Of a DNA stretch of 48,075 nt, positions 25,527 through 33,950 are shown piece by piece (within the stretch, counting starts at the first letter, position 1; each line of letters starts with the position of its first letter). The translations under genes were made by a program, and so were the position numbers. The notes beneath the pieces are model-generated. The model saw only the letters and a list, made by a program, of their open reading frames with translations, was not told the origin of the DNA and ran no database searches. Source of the stretch: Clostridia bacterium (GTDB taxonomy: Bacteria; Bacillota; Clostridia; Peptostreptococcales; JAAYPU01); NCBI GenBank assembly GCA_016278615.1, contig JADQBM010000071.1, positions 1-48,075 of the forward strand, given 5' to 3'.

Positions 25527-26354
25527 ATGAGTATCCAAAGGAATTTAACGGTTCATTATTCTATTTATATCCCCTGCGGCAACGATACTGCATTAGTAGA
25601 GGGAACAAGCTTTAGTCCTAAAGAAAAGAAGTGGATTAATGATGCAATCATGAAGATGCATACCAATGTTGAGCAAGTGGGATTTGTAGAAAAAGTGGGG
25701 CCATATCGTTTAATAATGGCGGGAGGTGAATTTTGTGGCAATGCTACAAGATGTGCTGCTTTTCATTATCTAAAGGGAGCTTTAGGGGAAATTGAAATAG
25801 AGATAGCTGGTGTGAGACGTTTAATAAAAGCAGGAATAGATGAGACTCAGAATGCTTGGTCACAAATTCCCATCTATTCAGAACGAGATGTTGTAACACA
25901 ACTGAAACAAGGAATTTACAAAGTCAAGATGGAGGGAATCACTCATGTTGTTGTGGAAGCAGAGCTTGCAAAAGAGTACTTAGGAATTCCAGAAAATTTG
26001 AAAAAAAATGCTTTGGATTTGATCAAAGATTTTGATATTGATGAAACAGAAGCTTTGGGAATCCTATTTCTTGAAGAAATTAACCAGGAGATCAAGATCC
26101 ATCCAATCGTATGGGTAAAGTCCATTGACACCGTGTTTTATGAATCTGCTTGCGGCAGTGGATCAGTAGCAGTGGCCATTTTAGAGAGTATTCGCAAGAA
26201 AACCAGCCAATCATTAAAAATCATGCAACCTTCGGGGCAAGTAATTCGAACCAGTATCATCATGGAAAATCAAAGGCCCATGGACGCATTTATTTCGGGA
26301 AAGGTATATACAGATGGGGTTGTGAGAATAATTGATATAGATTTTAAAATGTAG
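25527..26354 (+). CDS. DapF/CntK-type amino-acid epimerase or racemase
   Basis: 275 residues of the diaminopimelate-epimerase fold. The two catalytic Cys are clear: C70 in GGEFCGNATRCAA and C209 in SACGSGSVAVA. These enzymes invert an alpha-carbon without a cofactor. True DapF has FCGNGxR and ACGTG; here the motifs are FCGNATR and ACGSGS, closer to DapF relatives such as the histidine racemase CntK. Meso-DAP formation therefore should not be assumed. It lies between a lipoprotein and a MATE exporter, which suggests a metabolite that is made and exported, but this is context only. AAGGAG is 11-12 bases upstream. Confidence 0.8.
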   Translation: MSIQRNLTVHYSIYIPCGNDTALVEGTSFSPKEKKWINDAIMKMHTNVEQVGFVEKVGPYRLIMAGGEFCGNATRCAAFHYLKGALGEIEIEIAGVRRLIKAGIDETQNAWSQIPIYSERDVVTQLKQGIYKVKMEGITHVVVEAELAKEYLGIPENLKKNALDLIKDFDIDETEALGILFLEEINQEIKIHPIVWVKSIDTVFYESACGSGSVAVAILESIRKKTSQSLKIMQPSGQVIRTSIIMENQRPMDAFISGKVYTDGVVRIIDIDFKM

Positions 26355-26403
26355 CAACTTTTATTGAATGAAAAGCAACCGACTGGATTCGAGGGAGACA
26401 AAA

Positions 26404-27750
26404 ATGAAAAAAATGAGTAAAGATCTGGGCATAGAGAAAATAAGTACACTGCTGCTAAGGTTATCACTTCCCGCTACAATTGGAATGTCGGTAAATGCAT
26501 TATATAACCTGGTGGACACGATTTTCATAGGTTGGGGTGTTGGAAGCATGGCAATAGGAGGCTTAGCCATAGCATTTCCCATCCAAATGATTATTATGGC
26601 CTTTGCACAATTGGTGGGGATAGGGGCCGCTTCTGCTGTCTCCAGGAGCCTTGGCGCAAATGATGTAGAAAGAGCAGATCATGTTACAGGGAATGCTTTT
26701 CTATCTATAATTGTATTGGGGAGTATCATTTCAATCTTAGGGTTAAGTTTTACTGAGCCGTTGCTAAGGATTTTTGGAGCGACGAATATTCTTATGCCCT
26801 ATGCCAGAGACTACATTTCAATCATTCTCATTGGGTCTGTATTTTTTTCCTTTGCTGTAGCATCCAATAATCTGGTTAGGGCAGAAGGAAACGCGAGAGT
26901 GGCTGCATTTACTATGATTATAGGTGCCAGCCTCAATATAATGCTGGATCCTATCTTTATTTTTGCATTGGATATGGGGATTAAAGGTGCTGCTTTAGCT
27001 ACCATTGTATCCCAATTTATTTCCTTTTTGTATGTATTAAGATATATGTATAGCGGTAAAAGCTCATTGGGAATAAAATTTAAGCATTTAAAGCCTCAAA
27101 AAGGAATAATAACGGAGATATTTTCTGTAGGATTTTCAGCGTTTGCAAGACAGGCAGCAGGAAGTTTTGTGGCAATAATTTTAAATAATTCATTGGTTTT
27201 TTATGGAGGAGAACTTGCAGTATCTGTTTTGGGAGTTGTAAACAGGCTTCTAATGTTTTTGTTTATGCCGCTATTTGGAGTTGTACAGGGAATGCAGCCT
27301 ATTGTAGGATTTAATTATGGTGCAGGAAAGATCGAGAGAGTAAAAGAGACCGTGAAATTATCCATGTTGACCACAATGGGTTTTGCCTCAATAGGATGGC
27401 TCATAGCCCAGTTGTTCGCTCCACAAATTATAAGTATTTTTACAGGTGACGCCCAGTTGATATCAGAAGGATCAAAGGTATTAAGAATCGTTGTTTTAGC
27501 TGTCCCTGTAATTGGAATACAAGTTGTGGGAGCTGCCTTATTTCAGTCTTTGGGCAAAGCTGTTCCATCCATAATATTGTCTCTTTTAAGGCAGGTCATC
27601 ATTTTCATTCCTCTTATCTTAATATTGCCAAGAGTATGGGAGCTTGAGCTCATGGGCATATGGATGTCCTTTCCTATTGCTGATTTGTTAGCGACAATAA
27701 TAACAGCGTTTTTATTAAGAAGTGAAATGAAAAAAATTGTGGGAAATTGA
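26404..27750 (+). CDS. MATE-family multidrug/organic-cation efflux protein
   Basis: 448 residues from ATG 26404, chosen because GAGGGAG lies 6 bases upstream rather than the ATG at 26368. About twelve hydrophobic helices are arranged as two similar halves. The first helix has LSLPATIGMSVNALYNLVDT, followed by the family phrase IFIGWGVG, and the second half repeats it with ALNNSL-type residues and GMQPIVGFNYGAGK. MATE proteins export drugs or metabolites using Na+ or H+ gradients. It is 49 bases after the epimerase gene, so the two may form an operon. Substrate unknown. Confidence 0.93.
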   Translation: MKKMSKDLGIEKISTLLLRLSLPATIGMSVNALYNLVDTIFIGWGVGSMAIGGLAIAFPIQMIIMAFAQLVGIGAASAVSRSLGANDVERADHVTGNAFLSIIVLGSIISILGLSFTEPLLRIFGATNILMPYARDYISIILIGSVFFSFAVASNNLVRAEGNARVAAFTMIIGASLNIMLDPIFIFALDMGIKGAALATIVSQFISFLYVLRYMYSGKSSLGIKFKHLKPQKGIITEIFSVGFSAFARQAAGSFVAIILNNSLVFYGGELAVSVLGVVNRLLMFLFMPLFGVVQGMQPIVGFNYGAGKIERVKETVKLSMLTTMGFASIGWLIAQLFAPQIISIFTGDAQLISEGSKVLRIVVLAVPVIGIQVVGAALFQSLGKAVPSIILSLLRQVIIFIPLILILPRVWELELMGIWMSFPIADLLATIITAFLLRSEMKKIVGN

Positions 27751-27769
27751 TTTCAATGAGCATTTAAAG

Positions 27770-27793
27770 AAATGTAAAATATTTACATTTTTG
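27770..27793 (+). terminator. probable terminator after the MATE gene
   Basis: AAATGTAAA (27770-27778) and TTTACATTT (27782-27790) are perfect inverted repeats with a 3-base loop, followed by TT. The T tail is short and runs into a promoter. Confidence 0.5.
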
Positions 27794-27820
27794 ACTTTGT
27801 TAACTCAGTTTAGATAGAAT
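27791..27820 (+). promoter_or_regulatory. promoter for the DUF1540 gene
   Basis: TTGACT (27791-27796) and TAGAAT (27815-27820) with an 18-base spacer lie 67 bases before the ATG at 27887. Confidence 0.5.
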
Positions 27821-27886
27821 AAAATATTCTTTTCTACAAATAATAATATAGTCAAAAATTTTTATAATTTAGGAGGACATCAAAAA

Positions 27887-28063
27887 ATGAAAGTAAGCAG
27901 AATGGATCATCCCAATAGTGGGATTAAGTGTGTCGTCAATACTTGTCACTATTATATGTCAGGAGACCAATGTTCAGCAGAAAAGATTGAAGTACAGCCA
28001 AGAAATGCCGGGAATGCAGAGGAAACGGACTGCGCCACATTTATAGCCGAAAACAGACAATAG
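27887..28063 (+). CDS. DUF1540 small cysteine protein
   Basis: 58 residues. The pattern GIKCVVNTCHYYMSGDQCSA then EETDCATF gives four conserved cysteines (C-x4-C-x8-C...C), as in DUF1540 proteins, which are common in spore-forming clostridia and bacilli and probably bind a metal. Function is not known. A strong AGGAGGA site lies 8 bases upstream and a strong terminator follows, so it is a single-gene unit. Confidence 0.88.
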   Translation: MKVSRMDHPNSGIKCVVNTCHYYMSGDQCSAEKIEVQPRNAGNAEETDCATFIAENRQ

Positions 28064-28070
28064 AAAGAAA

Positions 28071-28116
28071 GTGCCTGCTGTTGGGATATACCAAGCAGGC
28101 ACACTTTTGTTTTTTC
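28071..28116 (+). terminator. terminator after the DUF1540 gene
   Basis: GTGCCTGCT (28071-28079) pairs with AGCAGGCAC (28094-28102) and the stem continues inward with TTGG/CCA pairs. TTTTGTTTTTT follows. Confidence 0.88.
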
Positions 28117-28146
28117 ACAAAAAAGTGCGTATGGGCATAATATTAA

Positions 28147-28175
28147 TTGACAGTTTTTTTTATTTCTGTTAAAAT
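28147..28175 (+). promoter_or_regulatory. promoter of the T-box-controlled transporter operon
   Basis: A consensus TTGACA (28147-28152) and TAAAAT (28170-28175) are separated by exactly 17 bases and stand just before the T-box leader. Confidence 0.75.
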
Positions 28176-28199
28176 GACATCAATATATGAATGCAAGGA

Positions 28200-28455
28200 T
28201 AGAGGAAAGTAAGTAGATGGAAGTTTCCAGGGAGAGTTTGTCATAGACTGAGAGCAAACTTAAAGGAAAATCTGCCGAAGTTCCCTCTTGAGCACGAATG
28301 CTGAATGATTAGTAGGCAAACGCGGAGTACCCACCGTTACCATGGGAAAGGATATCGGAGTGATCCCGTATCTTAGAGTGTATCTTTTTTTTAGAAGATA
28401 AATTTGGGTGGTACCGCGGAAGAAAAGTCTTTCGTCCCTTAGGGGATGAAGGGCT
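28200..28455 (+). promoter_or_regulatory. T-box riboswitch, specifier UUC (Phe)
   Basis: The leader has the T-box hallmarks in order. GAAAGTAAG near 28205 holds the AGUA of the specifier loop; the distal part of stem I follows; GAAG-UUC-CCTCTTGAGC has the specifier at 28281-28283; then TGGGTGGTACCGCGG at 28405-28419 and a terminator hairpin (CTTTCGTCCC with GGGGATGAAGG, 28428-28451) followed by TTATTTT. The codon frame is set by analogy with the B. subtilis glyQS leader, where GAAA-GGC-ATTCTTGAGC holds the Gly specifier. Uncharged tRNA-Phe would pair with UUC and its 3' end with the T-box bulge, stopping termination. The TGGT bulge suits an A discriminator base. Confidence 0.92.
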
Positions 28456-28517
28456 TATTTTATTGCAAAAAAAGCTATTATTCATGTAATTATTTTTTAA
28501 AGGAGGGATGGTTTCTG

Positions 28518-28631
28518 ATGATTTTAGGTATTTCTGATGGTTGGATTATAGGTGCTTTGCTCTTATCTGTAATAAGTATGCTTGGATGTGTTGCCTACGG
28601 TATTGTGAACTGGAATAAGGGTGACGAATAA
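28518..28631 (+). CDS. symporter small accessory protein (37 residues)
   Basis: The start is ATG 28518 (MILGISDGW...), 11-12 bases after AAAGGAGG. The longer frame from 28446 would begin inside the T-box terminator and is rejected. The peptide is a single hydrophobic helix (IIGALLLSVISMLGCVAYGI) with a charged tail WNKGDE. Short proteins of this type are known next to sodium:solute symporters and named symporter small accessory proteins; their action is not well defined. It lies 36 bases before the symporter gene under the same T-box. Confidence 0.8.
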   Translation: MILGISDGWIIGALLLSVISMLGCVAYGIVNWNKGDE

Positions 28632-28667
28632 GACGTTTTAAAGGAGAAGAAAGGAGAAATCAAAATC

Positions 28668-30278
28668 ATGACAAATATTATTATGACATTGCTATATATT
28701 TCAGTTCTCGGTATCCTTGCGTATTGTGGGTACAGGAAAACTCAGAACGATAGTGATTATCTTGTGGCCGGAAGGCAGATGCATCCTATTGTTATGGCTC
28801 TTTCCTATGGCGCTACTTTTATTAGTACTTCTGCTATTGTCGGGTTTGGAGGAGCAGCAGGACAGTTCGGCATGGGACTTTTATGGCTTACGTTTCTTAA
28901 CATCTTTGTGGGTGTATTTATTGCTTTTGTTGTTTTTGGGAAAAGGACCAGGCAAATAGGGCAAGAGTTAGGGGCACATACGCTTCCGGAATTGTTGGGT
29001 CTCAGGTATCATTCTAAATTTATTCAAGGGTTTTGTGGCATTTTGATTTTTTTAACCATGCCAATTTACGCAGCGGCAATATTAAAAGGCAGTGTGGATT
29101 TCATTGCTAAATATTATGGAATCGGATTTGGAACAGGTTTGATTGTATTTGCCGTTCTAATCAGTATTTATGTTACCCTTGGAGGGTTAAAAGGCATTAT
29201 GTATGCAGATGCTTTCCAGGGAGCTATCATGTTTGCAGGGATGCTTTTTTTGTTGGTCTTCACCTATTCTATGCTGGGAGGTATAGAAAGTGCACACCTT
29301 CAATTGACAGAGTTGTTACATCGTTCCGATGTTGCCCATCAAACGGAAAATCTTGCAGCGATAGGCTTTAGGGGATGGACCTCTATGCCACAATTTGATT
29401 CTCCATTATGGTGGACAGTTGTTTCCACACTGGTAATGGGTGTTGGGATTGGCGTATTGGCTCAGCCTCAGCTTGCAGTCAAGTATATGACAGTGAAAAG
29501 CAGCAAAGAATTGAATCGTGCAGTACTTTCAGGGGGCATTTTTCTCTTTATGATGACAGGGACAGCATTTTTAGTGGGTGCATTAACAAATATCTTTTTT
29601 TATAACGATACAGGAACGGTTTCAGTTATTGCGGCAGGCGGCAATGATTTAATTATTCCAGCCTTTATTAAGACTTATCTGCCTCAGTGGTTTGGAGATA
29701 TCTTTATTGTGATACTTCTGGCGGCTTCGTTATCCACACTCAGTGCGCTTTTCCATACCATGGGAACTGCTTTTGGAAGAGACTTTATTGAAAAGAGTAT
29801 AGGAATTAAAGGTAAAACCATTCAATATGCCAAGAGAGGCATGATTATAAGTATTGTTTTAAGTGCGATTCTGGCTTATCTTTCCAGTAAATTAGATGTG
29901 AGCATGGCGATTATTGCTCAGGGGACATCTTTGTTTTTCGGATTATGTGCTGCTGCATTTTTGCCTTCATATGTAGGGGCTTTATATATCAAGAAATTCC
30001 CAAGGGTTGGAGCCATAACCAGTGTGATTACAGGAACCATAACGAGTTTGTTTTGGGTATTTTTTATTAATGTTAAGCAAGCTTCCAGTTTGCAATTATG
30101 TAACATCATATTTGGAAAGCCGAGTCTTGTTAGTGATACGGCATTTTCTAAGCTGGGCATGGTGGACTCTATTATGATCGCTCTTCCAGCTTCCATTTTA
30201 GCAGGTGTCATTGCTTGGGGAATTTATGCCACCCAATCTAATAGAAAGACAAATGTTGCGGAGAAAGAAGCCGCATAG
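28668..30278 (+). CDS. sodium:solute symporter (SSS family), probably for phenylalanine or a related compound
   Basis: 536 residues with about thirteen hydrophobic helices. SSS features seen: YLVAGRQMHP after the first helix, FISTSAIVGFGGAAGQFGMG, VYVTLGGLKG-like VTLGGLKGIMYADAFQG, and LAASLSTLSALFHTMGTAFGRD in a later helix. Such proteins import amino acids, sugars or vitamins with Na+. The sequence does not fix the substrate; the T-box specifier UUC upstream indicates control by Phe-tRNA charging, so import of phenylalanine or an aromatic precursor is the best inference. GGAGAA-type site precedes ATG. A terminator closes the operon. Confidence 0.9.
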   Translation: MTNIIMTLLYISVLGILAYCGYRKTQNDSDYLVAGRQMHPIVMALSYGATFISTSAIVGFGGAAGQFGMGLLWLTFLNIFVGVFIAFVVFGKRTRQIGQELGAHTLPELLGLRYHSKFIQGFCGILIFLTMPIYAAAILKGSVDFIAKYYGIGFGTGLIVFAVLISIYVTLGGLKGIMYADAFQGAIMFAGMLFLLVFTYSMLGGIESAHLQLTELLHRSDVAHQTENLAAIGFRGWTSMPQFDSPLWWTVVSTLVMGVGIGVLAQPQLAVKYMTVKSSKELNRAVLSGGIFLFMMTGTAFLVGALTNIFFYNDTGTVSVIAAGGNDLIIPAFIKTYLPQWFGDIFIVILLAASLSTLSALFHTMGTAFGRDFIEKSIGIKGKTIQYAKRGMIISIVLSAILAYLSSKLDVSMAIIAQGTSLFFGLCAAAFLPSYVGALYIKKFPRVGAITSVITGTITSLFWVFFINVKQASSLQLCNIIFGKPSLVSDTAFSKLGMVDSIMIALPASILAGVIAWGIYATQSNRKTNVAEKEAA

Positions 30279-30288
30279 CAAATACCGT

Positions 30289-30333
30289 AAAACAGCACCT
30301 AAGCTATTGATAAAGGGCAGGTGCTGTTTTAAA
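30289..30333. terminator. terminator between the symporter and HD-GYP regulator genes
   Basis: AAAACAGCACCT (30289-30300) and AGGTGCTGTTTT (30319-30330) are perfect 12-base arms around an 18-base loop. A-rich and T-rich flanks let it work for both convergent genes. Confidence 0.88.
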
Positions 30334-30347
30334 TTTCTTATTAAGGT

Positions 30348-31406
30348 TTATAAAGGAAAATAGATTCTATGCTCTGAATCATCGATGGCATAATGATCTT
30401 TGCAAAATAAGTCCCTACATGCCAATACAACTTTTGCATCATATTGAACATCTGAATGTTGCATAATTTCATAAAGAGCAGCTTCTAAGCCAAGGGCAGG
30501 TCTGTAGGGGCGATGTGACATCATGGCTTCTACCACGTCAGCGACGATAAGAATCTGTGCTTCTATAGTGATGTCATTTTTTTCAAGCCCTCTGGGATAC
30601 CCGCTACCATCGCAACGTTCATGATGTTGGTAGATTGTTTCCTCAATTATTTCAGGCAACTTTACTTTTGTGAGCATCTCATATCCCATCGCTGGATGGT
30701 TCTTAATCATTTCTTTTTCAAGGGGACTTAAAATACCGGGTTTAGATAATATTTCTGTGGGAATGGCAATTTTGCCAATATCGTGGATATAACCAATAAT
30801 CCGAATGAATTCTATTGTCTTAATGTCTATATTCATTTTTTTCGCAATAGCCGCAGACAAATTTCCCACTCTCCGTTGATGTCCTGCTGTGTAAGGGTCT
30901 CGAAATTCTACAACTGATGAAAGCAAAGATATGATGCCTTGCATGGCATTTTGCAGGGCGATTGTTCTTTTTTGCACCATTTCTTCCAAACATTTTTGAT
31001 GGAGTCGATTTTGTTTTTCAAGAATGGCTTTTTCATCGCGGAGTAATTTGATTTGCGAGGCATGGTGAACTGCTTTTATAAAAGACTCTCTATCTATGGG
31101 TTTGGTTAAATAGTCGCTAGCGCCATTTTGTACCGCTTTGACCGCAGTCTCTACAGTAGGCTCGCCAGTCATAATGATAACTTGAATTTTACTATACTTT
31201 TTTTGTACATTCCATAACAAATCAATTCCTGACATCCTTGGCATAATGATATCTGTTACAACTACATCATACACATTATCTTGAAGCATTTGGCATGCCA
31301 TCTGTGCATCGGAAGCTGATTCGGCTTCGTAACCTTCCTTTTTTAAAAATTCACACAAGGTAATACGCATGCTCTTTTCATCATCAACGATCAAAACTCG
31401 GCTCAT
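30348..31406 (-). CDS. response regulator with HD-GYP output domain
   Basis: 352 residues from ATG 31406, chosen because AAAGGAAGTG lies just upstream; the frame extends 19 codons further without a site. The REC domain has Asp8/Asp9, phospho-acceptor D52 (VTDIIMP) and K102 (LTKP). A coiled-coil linker at about 120-155 leads to an HD-GYP domain with HD at 208-209 and HHERCDGSGYP at 261-271. Phosphorylation by the adjacent histidine kinase should control c-di-GMP hydrolysis. The kinase gene lies 44 bases upstream in the same direction, so this is a two-component operon. Confidence 0.93.
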   Translation of the reverse strand: MSRVLIVDDEKSMRITLCEFLKKEGYEAESASDAQMACQMLQDNVYDVVVTDIIMPRMSGIDLLWNVQKKYSKIQVIIMTGEPTVETAVKAVQNGASDYLTKPIDRESFIKAVHHASQIKLLRDEKAILEKQNRLHQKCLEEMVQKRTIALQNAMQGIISLLSSVVEFRDPYTAGHQRRVGNLSAAIAKKMNIDIKTIEFIRIIGYIHDIGKIAIPTEILSKPGILSPLEKEMIKNHPAMGYEMLTKVKLPEIIEETIYQHHERCDGSGYPRGLEKNDITIEAQILIVADVVEAMMSHRPYRPALGLEAALYEIMQHSDVQYDAKVVLACRDLFCKDHYAIDDSEHRIYFPL

Positions 31407-31450
31407 ACTATCACTTCCTTTCTTTGAAAAAAAGCACAGACAAACAGTAT

Positions 31451-33529
31451 TTAAAGCTCCCATCCATTATCTACGGGTAAATCCAGTATAAATTTTGTAT
31501 AATGTCCTTCTTTTGTATCAATACTGATTTTGCCATGATGATCTTTGATAATACCAAAGCTAATGGATAAACCCAAACCCGTGCCTTTATCCTTGGGCTT
31601 GGTTGAGAAAAAGGGCTCATATATTTTATCGTGCAATTCTTTTGGAATACCCATGCCATGATCTTCAACAATCATACGAATCCATTTTCGGTCTTCACTT
31701 GCATATTGAGTGCACCATAAATAAATGGCTTTGTCTTCGTTGTAATCCGAATATTTTTCATTTAATGCATCTCGTGCATTTGTCAATAAATTCATGAGAA
31801 CCTGTTGGATTTGCTGGCTACGGCATTTAATATGAGGCAAATCATCATCAAGACATAGATTTAAAGTAATCTGATCTTTTTTCATTACAGTTTTAATCAA
31901 AGACAAGGTCTCATTAATGATATCGTAAATGCTGGCATAGCTATGGGTTTGCTTTTCTTGGCGTGAAAACTGCAAGAGATTCTTCACAATGATGGATATA
32001 CGCTGAGTCTCATGAATAATTTCCTTGGCATATTCAGCCTGGATGGAGTTCTTATCAAGTCCGTCCAGAATCAGTTGCGCATAATTCATAATGCCATTAA
32101 TAGGATTGTTTATTTCATGAGCGACGCCTCCGGCGAGTGTTCCAATGGCTTCAAGCTTCTGTTGTTGGCGTAATTGAGCCTCCATGTTATTCTTGTTCGT
32201 TTCCATAACCTTTCTTTCGGTGATGTCGCGAGCAAAAACGATTCCCCCGTACTTATTGTTATAATAGATGGGGACAGCAGTTACATCAACATAAACAGGT
32301 GAGCCATCTAATTGTAAAAATATTTCTTCAATAAGGGGCAAAGCTTTCTTCTCATGATTTAAGAGCCAGATTCTTTCTTGAATTATATCGTGATAATCAG
32401 GATGAACTCTATTTAATGTAGGGGTATTCATTAATTGGTCATCTGACTTTGCACCAAAAAGTTTAAGGGCTGATTTGTTTAGAAAAGAGAATTTGCCATC
32501 TGTGTGAATAAAAATAGCATCTGGTGCATTTTCTACCAATAGTCTAAAGCGTTTTTCGCTCTCAAGAAGTGCCATGTTGGCGGCGATTCGATCCGAGATA
32601 TCATGTATAATAGAATAGAGTAAATTTCTTCCGTTAAATTTAATGGGCTCACTGTATACTTCTACATCAACTACTTCATCATTTGCCTTTCTGTGTTTGA
32701 ATTGGAAGCGGCTCTTTTTTTTTGCAACGGCTTTTTTCATTTCCGCCTCAATTTCCTTTGGTGTTGATGTGTTGATTTCAGAGATGCGCATGGTTTTCAT
32801 TGTCCATGAAGGCCAGCCATAAAACTTGCATGCAGCCGGGTTGACATCAATGATTCTTCCTTCTATAGGCTCAATAAGTAGCATAATGGCATGACTATTT
32901 TCAAAGAGAGATTTGTATCGTTCTTCTGCTTCAGCTACTTGAATTAAGGCTTCATTACGCTCTTTTTGATGGAGCAAGAGTAGACTTAACAAAACTGTGC
33001 CAACAGGATAAATTAGCATAACCGGTAGACCAATTGTTTTAATAACCTCAATGGAAGTGGGCCAAGGCATGATGAACATGCAGGCAAGCATAGCGATATG
33101 AACGATCACGCCAAACAGATAGATATTTACCCAGCGGCACTTGGGTTTGCTGCTTAAAAAATGAGTTCTCCAAAATAACCCGATAGCAGCGGATACCATA
33201 ATTACCAAAACCCCTGATAAGGTTCCTAAACCTCCCATTAAGATTCGATAACCAATAGTAATACAGACTGCAATAAATGCTGGAATTGTTCCAAAGGTTA
33301 ATGCTGTTACACCAATAAGAATTGATCGCGTATCAAATACAATGCCTGGTGTTAGCTGAAAAGAGATGGTCATGATAGCAAGTCCAATAATACCAATTAA
33401 AACCCCATTCATTACAGGAATTAGCTTTCTTTTTTTAATGGGAAGTATGTAGGCAATCTCATACACAATGCTCAAAGTCATTAGCAAAGCCGCATTGTTG
33501 ATTAATTCCATAACAATATTATTTCCCAT
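31451..33529 (-). CDS. 5TMR-LYT/PAS sensor histidine kinase
   Basis: 692 residues. Residues 8-188 contain about six hydrophobic helices including FDTRSILIGVTALTFGTIP and GGLGTLSGV, typical of the 5TMR-LYT receptor domain of LytS-type kinases. Two PAS domains follow (about 200-315 and 325-440). HisKA has phospho-His H471 in GGVAHEINNP. The HATPase domain has NLLTNARDAL, DHGMGIP and KGTGLGLSISFGI. Proteins of this layout autophosphorylate and pass the phosphate to a partner, here the HD-GYP regulator 44 bases downstream. GGAGGAA precedes ATG. The ligand is unknown. Confidence 0.93.
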   Translation of the reverse strand: MGNNIVMELINNAALLMTLSIVYEIAYILPIKKRKLIPVMNGVLIGIIGLAIMTISFQLTPGIVFDTRSILIGVTALTFGTIPAFIAVCITIGYRILMGGLGTLSGVLVIMVSAAIGLFWRTHFLSSKPKCRWVNIYLFGVIVHIAMLACMFIMPWPTSIEVIKTIGLPVMLIYPVGTVLLSLLLLHQKERNEALIQVAEAEERYKSLFENSHAIMLLIEPIEGRIIDVNPAACKFYGWPSWTMKTMRISEINTSTPKEIEAEMKKAVAKKKSRFQFKHRKANDEVVDVEVYSEPIKFNGRNLLYSIIHDISDRIAANMALLESEKRFRLLVENAPDAIFIHTDGKFSFLNKSALKLFGAKSDDQLMNTPTLNRVHPDYHDIIQERIWLLNHEKKALPLIEEIFLQLDGSPVYVDVTAVPIYYNNKYGGIVFARDITERKVMETNKNNMEAQLRQQQKLEAIGTLAGGVAHEINNPINGIMNYAQLILDGLDKNSIQAEYAKEIIHETQRISIIVKNLLQFSRQEKQTHSYASIYDIINETLSLIKTVMKKDQITLNLCLDDDLPHIKCRSQQIQQVLMNLLTNARDALNEKYSDYNEDKAIYLWCTQYASEDRKWIRMIVEDHGMGIPKELHDKIYEPFFSTKPKDKGTGLGLSISFGIIKDHHGKISIDTKEGHYTKFILDLPVDNGWEL

Positions 33530-33950
33530 TTTATTCCTCCAATCATACGATAGCGTACTTTGATTAAATGCCTTGATTAAGAGAGTCGGCTCCGTAGGGG
33601 AAGTATGATTATAGTGGGTAATAAATAGTCTTTCGTAAATAAGGAAAGATATTCCTTATAGTTCATAGCATATTACTATATCTGATAAATTGCAACAATT
33701 TTTGAGTGGCAAGTCACAGCGATGACAGGAATAGGAAGTCTATAATAGATATGAAAACAGTAGGTATCGCGGGATATTATGTTATATTTACAATTTAAGA
33801 AGTGCTTTTGTGAGGTGGGATAGTTAAATGACTTATAAAATATAAGAAGAAAAAGTGGCGGTGAAATGCCAAGTATTATCATTTGAATCTTTCAAAGGGG
33901 TATGGTAACATAAACATTAGACTAAATAATAAAATTGAAAGGAGCACTTT
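33530..33950. other. 421-bp divergent spacer, no gene found
   Basis: No reading frame here has a ribosome binding site and recognisable content. Next to the kinase start, AATCATAC (33541-33548) and GTATGATT (33603-33610) form an inverted repeat ending directly at the kinase GGAGG site. ATAAGGAA/TTCCTTAT (33639-33659) is a second small hairpin. A minus-strand -10-like TATAAT overlaps the repeat (33613-33608). The part near 33900 should hold the promoter of the lipoprotein gene, but no good boxes were found. Confidence 0.5.

Noticed and set aside
28446-28631. 61-residue frame starting at 28446
   Set aside because: Its first 24 codons lie in the T-box terminator; the real start is ATG 28518 after AAAGGAGG.
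33530-33950. Cyclic di-GMP riboswitch sought near the HD-GYP and kinase genes
   Set aside because: No GCAAAGCC-type core or matching helices were found in the 1172, 18336 or 31451 leaders.
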